Positions 1-7,521 of a stretch of DNA of 64,000 nucleotides are shown piece after piece. The notes below the pieces were generated by a model that ran no database searches, had not been told where the DNA came from, and saw nothing but the letters and a program-made list of their open reading frames with translations. The stretch lies in assembly GCF_900129285.1 (NCBI RefSeq), contig NZ_FQUW01000016.1, positions 1 through 64,000 on the forward strand, in the 5' to 3' direction. The stretch comes from Desulfofundulus australicus DSM 11792 (GTDB lineage Bacteria > Bacillota > Desulfotomaculia > Desulfotomaculales > Desulfovirgulaceae). Position numbers and translations under genes: made by a program. The number at the start of each line of letters is the position of its first letter. Position 1 is the first letter of the stretch.

Positions 1-48
1 AACATCCTCACCGGCCGGGTGCTGGTCTACCGCTGGCCGCTGGAATAA
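1..48 (+). CDS. C-terminal end of an unidentified gene
   Basis: An open frame enters from the left edge and stops at TAA 46-48, giving the last 15 residues (TGRVLVYRWPLE at the end). The residues look like ordinary coding sequence, but far too little is visible to name the product. Its position inside the probable integrated element that ends at the tRNA-Arg half near 1019 suggests it belongs to that element. Confidence 0.3.
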   Translation, partial: NILTGRVLVYRWPLE

Positions 49-1018
49 CGCAGAAATGGCCCTGAGAGGCGGGGTGTTGACCGGGAAAGGTAATCATACC
101 TGCCCGGCCTTTTTCGTGCCTTTGTAGGCCATTTTACGGCGTTTCGGCGGGCAGTTTCCGGCCCGCCCCATTTCCGCCATAACCAATACTGGCTTTTGGG
201 TGCGAAGTTTGCGAAGCAATGTTCGCACCAACAGCCAGGGTGGAAACAGGAAGCATACCCTGACCGGTCACAGGTAAGTTTTAACTGCTGTTTCCCTGGA
301 CTGCCGTTCCCTACCCCTTTTTCTGCTACGCTGGCATGGCTATTTCTCTCGAACAAGCCACACCGAAGCAGGCGGGAGGCAAAAGGCCCGCCAACCCCGG
401 ATGAAATGCGGCCTCCAGGGGAAAAGGCCCTCTTTTGGGACACTTCCTGGCAATGGTCCGGCAGGGTAATGCACACAGCCACGAAGAAGGTAACACGTAC
501 AGGAAAGGTTTTCAGGTTATGACGGGTATCACCGTAACGATGGTCCCCTGCCCGCCCCGGTGAAAAGGCCCCTTCCTGCCCGGCCACATCCACCCCGGTA
601 AAATGCCCCTCCAGACCGCGTAGAAGCGCATTTCAGGGGGGATTCCCCAGGGGTAAGTATAAAACCTTTGCCCGCGACAAATACCCCTTAAAACCAAACG
701 TAGCAATAGGGGTGCGGGCACTAGTGTTGAATACTAGTGTTTCGGCTGGGTCCTTCCGGGAGGGCGGCCGGCCAAGAAATTACGAAGCCCTTTCTGCTGG
801 TGCGTGCTCCCATCATTCATTTTGGGAGCAGCAAGCCCCGGAGGCCGCATGGCTGTAAGCGAAACCGGTTTTTCGCTTTGGGAGCAATTTGGGAGCAGAT
901 TGGGAGCAAACACCCTAAAACGAGGCCAAAACACACCCATTTATTCCCTGGTAGCTTCTAACAACACCAGTCAAATCAAGCCTTTACAAACTTCGCTAAA
1001 CTATACAAAGGGCTTTTA
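49..1018. other. Gene-poor edge of a probable integrated element
   Basis: No convincing gene is seen over almost 1 kb. The open frames here overlap on both strands, lack good ribosome sites and resemble no family I recognise. The stretch ends at a 3' half tRNA, as expected for the distal end of an element integrated in a tRNA gene. The last 200 bases hold a small array of GGGAGCA repeats. It may be degenerate element DNA. Confidence 0.4.
805..908. repeat. GGGAGCA heptamer array beside tRNA half
   Basis: GGGAGCA occurs at 824-830, 880-886, 891-897 and 902-908, and its inverse TGCTCCC at 805-811. The last three copies are exactly 11 bases apart, one helical turn, and the array lies about 110 bases from the tRNA-Arg half. 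Such spacing is typical of protein-binding arrays, for example arm-type integrase sites. That role is inference. A degenerate coding repeat is the alternative. Confidence 0.35.
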
Positions 1019-1068
1019 GCGGTTTCCTAAACCGCGTGTCGGGGGTTCGAGTCCCTCCGGGCGCACCA
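1019..1068 (+). other. 3' half of tRNA-Arg(CCT), likely attachment-site remnant
   Basis: From 1019 the sequence forms an anticodon arm (stem GCGGT/ACCGC, loop TTCCTAA, anticodon CCT), a T arm (GGGGG TTCGAGT CCCTC) and the 3' acceptor strand CGGGCGC followed by A and CCA. No matching GCGCCCG acceptor strand or D arm lies upstream, so this is half a tRNA. Integrative elements leave such halves when they recombine into the tRNA 3' end. The intact gene and integrase would then lie to the left of the window. Confidence 0.75.
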
Positions 1069-1079
1069 GAAAAAGATAA

Positions 1080-1104
1080 GCCCCGCAATAATTTGCGGGG
1101 CTTC
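1080..1104 (+). terminator. Hairpin after tRNA-Arg half
   Basis: GCCCCGCAA (1080-1088) pairs with TTGCGGGGC (1093-1101). There is no long T run. It is probably the old terminator of the tRNA gene. A near-identical hairpin recurs at 1349-1370 on the other side of the repeat element. Confidence 0.5.
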
Positions 1105-1105
1105 C

Positions 1106-1346
1106 GCTTGTAGACAAACTTTATGTGCCCTGGTTTTAAAGGATGAGGACCTGGAGTGAGCGCTGCCGGGCCAGGTCACGTGCCGCGGACCGGATGTCCG
1201 CGGAGGCTACCTGAACACAGGATGTGTGAGTGTGGCCGGTACCCGCCGAAGACCGGAGCCGGGGCCTTTTGGCCCGGCAAGCGATACGACCCGGGAGCGA
1301 CGACTAAAACCAGGGCAATCTCCGGGGGCACTTTATCGACAGCCTG
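1106..1346 (+). repeat. Repeat family 1, copy 1 (TIR element)
   Basis: The copy has terminal inverted repeats. The left end reads GCTTGTAGACAAAC then ATGTGCCCTGG. The right end reads CCAGGGCA then CTTTATCGACAGCCTGA. The core carries strong internal hairpins, for example CCGCGGAC/GTCCGCGG and GCCGGGGCC/GGCCCGGC. Fuller or similar copies lie at 27741-28000 (inverted) and 58340-58597, with fragments near 48929 and 54644. No coding potential is seen. The copy is flanked by twin GCCCCGCAA hairpins. It could be a MITE-like mobile element or a structured RNA gene. Confidence 0.75.
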
Positions 1347-1411
1347 AAGCCCCGCAAGGATTTGCGGGGCCTGCTATTTATGGCTTTCTGTCCTGCGTGC
1401 TTTGGGGAATT

Positions 1412-2737
1412 TTACTGTTTTTTTACCAGGTGCCCTTCCACTCCCCAGGGTGCCGCAGCCGTAACCTGAACCTGCACCAGGGAGCCCTTCAGTTCCGCAG
1501 CGGCAGCCGGGAACCGTACCCTCACGTAATGTTCCGATAATCCTTCCCCCGGGTTTTCCACCTTTTCCACCAGCACCTGCACCTGTTTGCCCACCAGCTG
1601 CCGGTGAAAGCGCAGGGAAAGTTTTTCGTCAAGGGCACGCAGTTCCCGGACCCTTCTTTTTTTAATATCAGGGGCTACCTGTTCGGGGAAACTGAAGGCC
1701 TCCGTTCCCGGTCGTGGTGAGTAGGGAAACACATGCAGGTGGCTTAAAGCCAGCTCCTCAACCAGGTCCATGGTCTGCCGGTGATCATCTTCCGTTTCCC
1801 CGGGAAAGCCCACGATTAAATCCGTCCAGATGGAAAGGTCCGGGATTAATTCCCTTGCCTTTTGCACCAGACGGGCAAAGTCCCCGCTCCTGTACCTGCG
1901 CCCCATTTTCTGGAGGATACGGTCTGAACCGCTCTGGAGGGGCAGGTACAAAAACGGGCAGACTTTGCGGGAACGGGCTATGGTTTGTAAAAACTCCGGG
2001 TGCAAATCCATAGGTTCGATATAGCTCAGGCGCAGGCGGAACGGATAGGGGAGAGCGTCCAGTTCCCTTATGAGGCGGGCCAGGTTCCATCCGGGCAGAT
2101 CCTTACCATACGCCCCCAGGTGGGTGCCGGCCAGGACTATCTCCCGGTAACCCATGTTTGCAAAATGTTCCAACCGGGCAATTACCTTTTCCGGTGCCAG
2201 GCTTCTGGGTAACCCGCGGGCTTTCCGGACAATACAATAGGTGCAGGCCTCGTCGCAACCCTCCTGGATTTTAATGACGGGGCGGGTGCGGCCGTAGTTG
2301 CCGGTCAGGGGGAAATCCTCAAAACTTTCACCCGGCTCATGTTCCGTAATGATTATCTTTTGCTCCCGCTGGCACCGGGCAAGCTCACGGGCTATAATGG
2401 CCGGCAGCCGGGTTCTACCGGTGGTGCCGATGATAATATCCACAAAAGGAAGTTTTTCCTTTATTTCCTCCCAGTACACCTGCGGGTAGCATCCGGCCAG
2501 AACCACCAGAGCCCGGGGATTCTCTTTTTTAGCCTGGCTGGCCAGCCGTCGGGCTTCGGCTGCCGCGGACCGGGTTACCACGCAGCTGTTGATAATATAA
2601 ACATCGGCTGCTTTTTGCGCCGGGGAAAAACCTGCTTCCTGCATGGCCAGCTCCAGAGCCCGCCCTTCCTGCTGGTTGACCGGGCAGCCAAGGGTTTTAA
2701 CCTTGAAGGTATAGGACAATGACGTTCCCTCCGCCAT
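1412..2737 (-). CDS. mtaB: tRNA methylthiotransferase MtaB-like
   Basis: A 441-residue radical-SAM methylthiotransferase. It is expected to add the 2-methylthio group to threonylcarbamoyl-adenosine 37 of tRNAs reading ANN codons. The N-terminal UPF0004 domain carries the cluster cysteines in KTLGCPVNQQE, NSCVV and LAGCYPQ. The radical-SAM core has CDEACTYC near residue 165. A C-terminal TRAM-like domain follows (QVQVLVEKVE). The TLGC...N pattern and the overall length fit MtaB rather than MiaB or RimO, but the subfamily is assigned by eye. The gene stands alone on the minus strand, divergent from tadA. Confidence 0.88.
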   Translation of the reverse strand: MAEGTSLSYTFKVKTLGCPVNQQEGRALELAMQEAGFSPAQKAADVYIINSCVVTRSAAAEARRLASQAKKENPRALVVLAGCYPQVYWEEIKEKLPFVDIIIGTTGRTRLPAIIARELARCQREQKIIITEHEPGESFEDFPLTGNYGRTRPVIKIQEGCDEACTYCIVRKARGLPRSLAPEKVIARLEHFANMGYREIVLAGTHLGAYGKDLPGWNLARLIRELDALPYPFRLRLSYIEPMDLHPEFLQTIARSRKVCPFLYLPLQSGSDRILQKMGRRYRSGDFARLVQKARELIPDLSIWTDLIVGFPGETEDDHRQTMDLVEELALSHLHVFPYSPRPGTEAFSFPEQVAPDIKKRRVRELRALDEKLSLRFHRQLVGKQVQVLVEKVENPGEGLSEHYVRVRFPAAAAELKGSLVQVQVTAAAPWGVEGHLVKKQ

Positions 2738-2910
2738 CGGACATTTGCTCCGTTACAGGACCCTTAAAATTATACCACATTGTCTGCTTTTCCTAATCTG
2801 GTTTGTCATCCGGTTTCACCGGGCGGGTTTCCGTTTGCCGCTTTCGGGGACTTCCGCGCCCGTGCGGGACGGATTGGCTGCGTTTGAGCGGGGTTTAGCG
2901 GAAACGCGGG

Positions 2911-2940
2911 TTGTCAAGGGTAGGGCTGCTATGTTAAAAT
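2911..2940 (+). promoter_or_regulatory. SigA-type promoter of tadA
   Basis: TTGTCA (2911-2916), an 18-base spacer ending in TGT, and TAAAAT (2935-2940), about 50 bases before the tadA start. The segment GCTATGTTAAAATAA recurs nearly unchanged at 18449-18463 before the PLP decarboxylase gene. Confidence 0.55.
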
Positions 2941-2987
2941 AACTCTGCCGGTAAGAAGCATTCCGGGTATTCCGGTGGGGGGGATGG

Positions 2988-3449
2988 TTGACGGATCATC
3001 GCCGCTACATGCTGGAGGCTCTGGCCGAGGCGCAAAAAGCCTATGAAATGGGCGAAGTGCCCATCGGGGCGGTAGTGGTGCTGGGAGATAAAATCATAGG
3101 CCGGGGACACAACCTCCGGGAGACCCTTAAAGACAGTACCGCTCATGCGGAGATTCTGGCCATGCGGGAAGCAGCCCGTTGTCTGGGGGACTGGCGCCTG
3201 GTGGATACCGTCCTGTACAGTACCATTGAGCCCTGTCCCATGTGTGCCGGTGCCATGGTGCAGTTCCGGGTGCGAATGCTGGTTTACGGGGCCAGGGACC
3301 CGAAGGCAGGAGCGGTGGATTCCGTTATGGATATAGTGAGGGAGCCCCGGTTCAACCACCGGTTGGAAGTTGTTTCCGGTGTACTGGCCGATGAATGTGC
3401 GGCCATTATCCAGAGGTTCTTTCGTGAGTTAAGGCAAAAAGACAGGTAA
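2988..3449 (+). CDS. tadA: tRNA-specific adenosine deaminase TadA
   Basis: A 153-residue cytidine/deoxycytidylate deaminase fold enzyme that converts A34 to inosine in tRNA-Arg(ACG). The zinc site is complete: the HAE motif (STAHAEILAMREA) supplies the ligand His and proton-shuttle Glu, and PCPMCAGAM supplies two Cys ligands. The start is TTG 2988, preceded by a G-rich ribosome site; no in-frame ATG fits. The length is normal for TadA. It is directly followed by tRNA-Ser(CGA). Confidence 0.92.
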   Translation: MTDHRRYMLEALAEAQKAYEMGEVPIGAVVVLGDKIIGRGHNLRETLKDSTAHAEILAMREAARCLGDWRLVDTVLYSTIEPCPMCAGAMVQFRVRMLVYGARDPKAGAVDSVMDIVREPRFNHRLEVVSGVLADECAAIIQRFFRELRQKDR

Positions 3450-3465
3450 AAGGAAGGATTATAAC

Positions 3466-3558
3466 GGAGAGATGGCCGAGTGGTTTAAGGCGCTCGACTC
3501 GAAATCGAGTAGGCTGCCAAAAGCGGCCTCGTGGGTTCGAATCCCACTCTCTCCGCCA
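3466..3558 (+). tRNA. tRNA-Ser(CGA)
   Basis: A complete cloverleaf: acceptor GGAGAGA/TCTCTCC, anticodon stem CTCGA/TCGAG with loop CTCGAAA (anticodon CGA), the long class II variable arm GGCTGCC-AAAA-GCGGCC, T loop TTCGAAT, and encoded CCA. It is the left border of the hicBA island. A second 3' half of a tRNA-Ser(CGA) lies at 4541-4607. Confidence 0.95.
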
Positions 3559-3638
3559 TTTTATGCCATGGGAACTGCTAGAAATGCACGAATCGAGTTA
3601 AGCTAGCGAAGCCCAATGAGTTAACTCGACTCGCTACT

Positions 3639-3669
3639 GCCTCCCCAGTTGAAGGGAGGCATGCTTTTT
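3639..3669 (+). terminator. Rho-independent terminator after tRNA-Ser
   Basis: GCCTCCC (3639-3645) pairs with GGGAGGC (3654-3660), followed by a T-rich tail. A sister terminator with the same stem follows the partial tRNA-Ser at 4659-4688. Confidence 0.65.
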
Positions 3670-3825
3670 ATGGCAGAGAGAAAAGTAGTGAAGTTCCTTG
3701 GGGAGGTGCCTGCCACTTGGGAGAGAAGCAAAGAATATTGCTCTCCTACTTGCAAGCACTCGGCCAAAAGCCACCGCTACCGGGTGAGGCAAAAGCTGAA
3801 GCTTTTGAGAAACGCCTCTACTTGA
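3670..3825 (+). CDS. Possible 51-residue zinc-finger-like protein
   Basis: ATG 3670 to TGA 3823-3825 encodes 51 residues. The middle, EYCSPTCKHSAKSHRYR, resembles short treble-clef or CGNR-type zinc fingers in which one C-x-x-x-C pair is followed by basic residues. Only one Cys pair is present, so it could be a fragment. The start overlaps the T tail of the preceding terminator and has no clear ribosome site. It lies within the small island shared with hicBA. Function unknown. Confidence 0.3.
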   Translation: MAERKVVKFLGEVPATWERSKEYCSPTCKHSAKSHRYRVRQKLKLLRNAST

Positions 3826-3911
3826 GCAGGGTTTTAGCCATAGAAAAGCTAAATCTTGCTTCGCCAAGGCATACTATGTAAGGGCTGAAATACGTCTTGG
3901 GAGGGAAGAAC

Positions 3912-4139
3912 ATGGCCCGCTTTATTGTTTACCTCGAACCCGCCGAAGAAGGAGGCTATATTGCTTCTGTACCGGCACTGCCGGGTTGCGTCACCCAGGG
4001 GGAAACGAGGGAAGAAGCCCTGGCAATGGCTGAGGACGCCATAAGAGGGTACATCGAGAGCCTGAAAAAACATGGAGAGCCGCTACCCTTTGGCTTTGAG
4101 AAAGCGGAAGTAGAGACTATTACAGTGGACGTGGCCTAA
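3912..4139 (+). CDS. hicB: HicB-like antitoxin
   Basis: A 75-residue protein with the HicB-lke beta-alpha fold: MARFIVYLEPAEEGGYIASV, then PALPGCVTQGETREEAL and an amphipathic helix (AMAEDAIRGYIESLKKHG). It would bind and neutralise HicA and probably represses its own operon, although no DNA-binding HTH or RHH tail is present. ATG 3912 follows GGGAGGGAAG. An upstream TTG at 3897 overlaps the ribosome site and is disfavoured. hicA follows after 7 bases. Confidence 0.88.
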   Translation: MARFIVYLEPAEEGGYIASVPALPGCVTQGETREEALAMAEDAIRGYIESLKKHGEPLPFGFEKAEVETITVDVA

Positions 4140-4146
4140 ATTAAAT

Positions 4147-4374
4147 ATGAGGAAGTTACCTGTTCTTAAAGCGAGGGAAGTCATTGCTGCCCTGCAGAAA
4201 GTTGGCTTTGAAGTTGACCATGTGACCGGGAGCCATTATATTCTCCGCCACCCAGACGGCAGAAGGGCTATCGTCCCTTTTCACGGTAACAGGGACATAA
4301 AGCAGGGAGTTTTGAGGTCTATCTTAAGGCAGGCTGGACTAACCGTTGACGAGTTTAAAAACCTTCTTGCTTGA
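4147..4374 (+). CDS. hicA: HicA mRNA-interferase toxin
   Basis: A 75-residue double-stranded-RNA-binding-like toxin that cleaves mRNA. It has the typical arrangement of a basic N-terminus (MRKLPVLKAREVIAALQKVG), the strand F-x-x-D-H-V-T-G-S-H-Y with the presumed catalytic His at the GSH motif, RHPDG, and VPFHGNRDIKQGVLRSILRQ. It is complete and apparently functional. The order hicB-hicA is the reverse of many systems but known. The pair is the only clear cargo of the tRNA-Ser-bounded island. Confidence 0.9.
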   Translation: MRKLPVLKAREVIAALQKVGFEVDHVTGSHYILRHPDGRRAIVPFHGNRDIKQGVLRSILRQAGLTVDEFKNLLA

Positions 4375-4540
4375 ACAGTATTTTGCGAAAGCATAGAGAA
4401 GAAAGACATAGTGAAGAAAGATACTTAACTCGATTCCGCGAAGTGAAATTTTTTGAAAAACCGAATCGAGCTAAACTAGTGGGAGGCAGTAAACGAGAAG
4501 TTCAGACATAGTGCGGGTTTGAGGGATTTGAATCTGTTTG
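4375..4540. other. Right flank of hicBA island, no gene seen
   Basis: The stretch holds short AT-rich repeats of the motif CGAATCGAG/CTCGATTC, also seen at 3590-3640, that echo the anticodon stem of tRNA-Ser(CGA). No open frame of note is present. Confidence 0.4.
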
Positions 4541-4607
4541 CTCGACTCGAAATCGAGTAGGCGGGCCAAAACCTGCCTCGTGGGTTCGAATTCCACTCTC
4601 TCCGCCA
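4541..4607 (+). other. 3' half of a second tRNA-Ser(CGA)
   Basis: It starts at the anticodon stem CTCGACTCGAAATCGAG, continues through a variable arm (GGCGGG-CCAAAA-CCTGCC) and T arm, and ends in CTCTCTCCGCCA. The variable arm differs from the intact gene at 3466 yet is self-complementary, so it comes from a different but once functional tRNA-Ser. No 5' half is present. With the intact tRNA it forms direct repeats about 1.05 kb apart. Confidence 0.85.
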
Positions 4608-4658
4608 TTTTTTCGTCCTGATGTGTCGGACCAAGTGATTTGACCTGGTTTCGCTGCT

Positions 4659-4688
4659 GCCTCCCTGTTAAAGGGAGGCGTTTTTTTA
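4659..4688 (+). terminator. Rho-independent terminator
   Basis: GCCTCCC (4659-4665) pairs with GGGAGGC (4673-4679) and is followed by TTTTTTT. It is probably the ancestral terminator of the tRNA-Ser locus, duplicated at 3639-3669. Confidence 0.8.
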
Positions 4689-4780
4689 GATAGACGGGGT
4701 GTCCCGACCCCGCTTACGAACTTCCCGGGAGGATAAAGCAGGCAGCGGGTGATTGGCCAGCGGCCGGTGGAGGTGGAAGA

Positions 4781-5155
4781 ATGGATATTGTGGCGATAAT
4801 TGCCGAAAATAAGATCCGGGAAGCCATGGAAAGGGGAGAGTTTGACAACCTGCCCGGCAGGGGCAGGCCCCTGCAGCTGGACGATCTGTCCGGGGTTCCC
4901 GAGGAGCTCCGGGCCTCCTACCTTATTTTAAAAAATGCCGGTGTACTGCCCCCGGAACTCGAGCTGCACAGGGAGATCATGTCCCTGAAACAGCTGGTTG
5001 ATCTTTGTTACCAGGAAGAAGAAAAACAGCAACTGACCAGAAAATTAAACGAAAAAATATTGCGGTTCAACCTGCTCATGGAAAGAAGGGGCACGAATGC
5101 CGCTGTAAGATATTACAGGGAAAAAATTTATAGAAAGCTGGGAAGGGGATTTTAG
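4781..5155 (+). CDS. DUF1992 (DnaJC28-like conserved) protein
   Basis: A 124-residue protein with the DUF1992 signature. The N-terminus is a short helix followed by NKIREAMERGEFDNLPGRGRP (about residues 10-30), then PEELRASYLILKNAGVLPPE, and a helical C-terminal half rich in charged residues. The family is found in bacteria and in the human DNAJC28 protein, and its function is not established. ATG 4781 follows a strong GGAGGTGG site. It stands alone between the tRNA-Ser island and the dehydrogenase gene. Confidence 0.85.
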   Translation: MDIVAIIAENKIREAMERGEFDNLPGRGRPLQLDDLSGVPEELRASYLILKNAGVLPPELELHREIMSLKQLVDLCYQEEEKQQLTRKLNEKILRFNLLMERRGTNAAVRYYREKIYRKLGRGF

Positions 5156-5228
5156 GGAATAAATTGCCCATATCGAAGAAGGTATTTGTCGAAGCACCCC
5201 GAATTATGATTTGGGGTGATTAATATTT

Positions 5229-6326
5229 ATGCAACGCTGCCTTGCGCCAACTAAATATGTACGGGATGAACTGGTGCTGGAGAGGTTGGGGGAGTTGTTG
5301 CCCCCGTCATTACGGCGGGTCTTGATTGCCGGTGGGGAAACCGCCCTCCAGGTTACCGGGGAGCGCCTGACGGCAGGGTTAAGGAAAGCAGGCAGGGAGG
5401 TAGCCGGCCTGGTATGGTATGGAGGAGAATGCTCCCCGGTTAATATTGAAAAGCTGGCTGCCGCCGTGCGGGATGCCGGGGCGGAGATGCTCATTGGCGT
5501 GGGCGGGGGTAAAGCCCTGGATACGGCCAAGAGTGCAGCCTGGGTCGCCGGTGTACCGGTGGTGACCGTTCCCACTATAGCTGCCACCTGCGCGGCTTTT
5601 ACCGGTATTTCTATTGTCTATAACGAGCAGGGTGTTTTTCAGGAGATATCCCGGCAGGCCCGCGTACCGGAGATGGTACTGGTGGATCTGGCTACCATTG
5701 CCCGGGCCCCGGCCGTATTTTTGATTGCCGGCATCGGGGATACCCTGGCCAAATGGTATGAGCTTGAAGCAACCGCCCGGAACCGTGGTGATTCCGCCGT
5801 AATTCGCAGTGCCCTGCAGCTGGCGGCGGTGGCCCGGGAAATACTGGTCCTGCATGGTGAAGCCGCCCTGGAGGCGGCCAGGCTCCAGGAGGTTAACGTA
5901 CCCCTGGCCGAAGTGGTTGATGCCATAATCATGGTCAGCGGCCTGGTCAGCGGTTTGGGGGGCGATGAGTGCCGCACGGCGGGCGCCCACGCGGTTTACT
6001 CCGGCCTTACCTGCCTCCCGGAAACCCACGGGCGCTGCCATGGGGAAACCGTGGCCTTTGGCATTCTGGTTCAGTTGATGCTGGAAAATAATTATGCTGA
6101 AGCAGAGAAACTGATCGGTTATTACCGGAAGCTGGGTTTACCTGTAACCTTTGCCGATCTGGGGCTTGAACATGTTACATCTCAGCAACTGCATACGGTA
6201 GCGGCCGGCGCCCTGGCTACGGAAGATATTCAAAACCTGCCCTTTACCGTTGATGAAAATATGCTGGTACAGGCCCTGCTGTCTGCTGATGAGTTGGGAC
6301 GAAAGAGTGGTGGGACAAGCATATGA
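5229..6326 (+). CDS. Iron-containing alcohol dehydrogenase family protein
   Basis: A 365-residue GldA/glycerol-1-phosphate dehydrogenase-like NAD(P)-dependent oxidoreductase. Visible features are the nucleotide motif GVGGGKALDTAK (about residue 93), VPTIAATCAAFTGIS, and metal ligands Asp in AGIGDTLAKWYE and His in AGAHAVYSGL and HGETVAFG. The substrate cannot be read from sequence. The stop overlaps the next gene by 4 bases (ATGA), so it is translationally coupled to the HisC-like aminotransferase, suggesting an alcohol or hydroxyacid to amine/amino acid route. Confidence 0.8.
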   Translation: MQRCLAPTKYVRDELVLERLGELLPPSLRRVLIAGGETALQVTGERLTAGLRKAGREVAGLVWYGGECSPVNIEKLAAAVRDAGAEMLIGVGGGKALDTAKSAAWVAGVPVVTVPTIAATCAAFTGISIVYNEQGVFQEISRQARVPEMVLVDLATIARAPAVFLIAGIGDTLAKWYELEATARNRGDSAVIRSALQLAAVAREILVLHGEAALEAARLQEVNVPLAEVVDAIIMVSGLVSGLGGDECRTAGAHAVYSGLTCLPETHGRCHGETVAFGILVQLMLENNYAEAEKLIGYYRKLGLPVTFADLGLEHVTSQQLHTVAAGALATEDIQNLPFTVDENMLVQALLSADELGRKSGGTSI

Positions 6327-7435
6327 AACCCGAGCTGCTGGCCGCCCGGCGGACCGCCGCCGTGCAGGCCTTTCCAGAGGAAATCCCGGATCTCCCCCTG
6401 GAAGAGCTCCGGGCTCGCCTGGGCCGGGAGCGGGTGTACAAGCTTTCTTTCAATGAAAACCCTTATGGCCCCTCTCCCGCGGCAGTAAGGGCCGTGCAGG
6501 AGGCGGCTGCGTCCATGCACCGTTATCCCGATTCTTACGGCCGCGCTCTATGCCAGGAACTGGCAGATTTTTACCGCCTGTCACCGGAGCAGATTCTCCT
6601 GGCCAACGGTGCCGATGAAATAATCAACCTGGTAGCCCTGGCCTTCCTTGATCCGGGGGATGAAGTAATAATTCCTTCTCCCACTTTTGGCTCCTACGCT
6701 GCGGCTGCTCACCTGGCCGGCGCTGTACCGGTTACCGTTCCCTTAAACGACTATCGCATTGACCTGGAAAAGGTAGCGGCGGCTGTTACAGAAAAAACGA
6801 AACTGATTTTTATCTGCAACCCCAACAACCCTACCGGTACGGCTTTTCCCGCGTCCGAGCTTTTACCGTTTATGCGGCGGCTGCCGGAGCGGGTGCTGGT
6901 GACGGTGGATGAGGCCTATAATGAGTATACCGACGACCCGGCGGGTTATACCGCCATACCTTTCCTTGGTGCTGAGCCCCGCCTGCTGGTGATGCGCACC
7001 TTTTCCAAAATATACGGCCTGGCAGCGGCCCGGGTGGGTTATTTGCTTGCCCATGCCGGCCTCGTGGCCCGGGTACATCGGGTCCGTCCACCCTTTAATG
7101 CAGGTGTTCTGGGGCAGGCGGCCGCCCTGGCTGCTTTTCGCGACCGTACGTATGTAGAAACCATGCGCAGGTACAACAGGGAACAGCGGCAGTGGCTAAC
7201 TGAACAGTTGTCAGCCTGCGGCTGGAAGGTTGTTCCCAGCCAGTCCAACTTCCTGCTGGTGGATACGGGGGAGGATGGCAGGGGCGTATTTGATTACCTG
7301 GTGGAACGGGGAATTATAGTCCGTCCCGGCCATGGATTTAACCTGCCCACCTGTTTGCGCATTACTGTGGGCCGGCCGGAAGAAAACAGGGCTCTGGTGG
7401 AAGCCCTGATGGCTAAAAATTCCAGGAGAAGTTAA
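6323..7435 (+). CDS. hisC: Histidinol-phosphate aminotransferase-like PLP enzyme
   Basis: A 370-residue fold-type I aminotransferase. Motifs are LSFNENPYGPSP near the N-terminus, NGADEIINLVALAFLDPGDEV, CNPNNPTG, DEAYNEY, and TFSKIYGLAAARVGY with the Schiff-base Lys. The C-terminus has PGHGFNLPTCLRITVG with the carboxylate-binding Arg. The family covers HisC and CobD-like enzymes. No other his genes are near and the partner is an alcohol dehydrogenase, so a role outside histidine synthesis is possible. A 4-base ATGA overlap couples it to the preceding gene. Confidence 0.8.
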   Translation: MKPELLAARRTAAVQAFPEEIPDLPLEELRARLGRERVYKLSFNENPYGPSPAAVRAVQEAAASMHRYPDSYGRALCQELADFYRLSPEQILLANGADEIINLVALAFLDPGDEVIIPSPTFGSYAAAAHLAGAVPVTVPLNDYRIDLEKVAAAVTEKTKLIFICNPNNPTGTAFPASELLPFMRRLPERVLVTVDEAYNEYTDDPAGYTAIPFLGAEPRLLVMRTFSKIYGLAAARVGYLLAHAGLVARVHRVRPPFNAGVLGQAAALAAFRDRTYVETMRRYNREQRQWLTEQLSACGWKVVPSQSNFLLVDTGEDGRGVFDYLVERGIIVRPGHGFNLPTCLRITVGRPEENRALVEALMAKNSRRS

Positions 7436-7521
7436 TTACCTGTTTAAAGGAAAAAAGTTTTTTTTGTCGAACAGTTTATTGCGCTAAAATATTAAAACTT
7501 TATATGGGAGGGAGAATTAAG

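Noticed and set aside
27-593. Long minus-strand open frame at the left edge
   Set aside because: It is rich in Arg/Gly/Pro/Ser, has no ribosome site, overlaps plus-strand frames of equal quality and matches no family I know.
804-1019. Plus-strand frame ending at the tRNA-Arg half (possible integrase C-terminus)
   Set aside because: Only repeats of GGGAGCA give it a coding look; no catalytic integrase motif or ribosome site is present.
1106-1346. CRISPR array
   Set aside because: The repeated units are single 240-base elements far apart, not short direct repeats with spacers.
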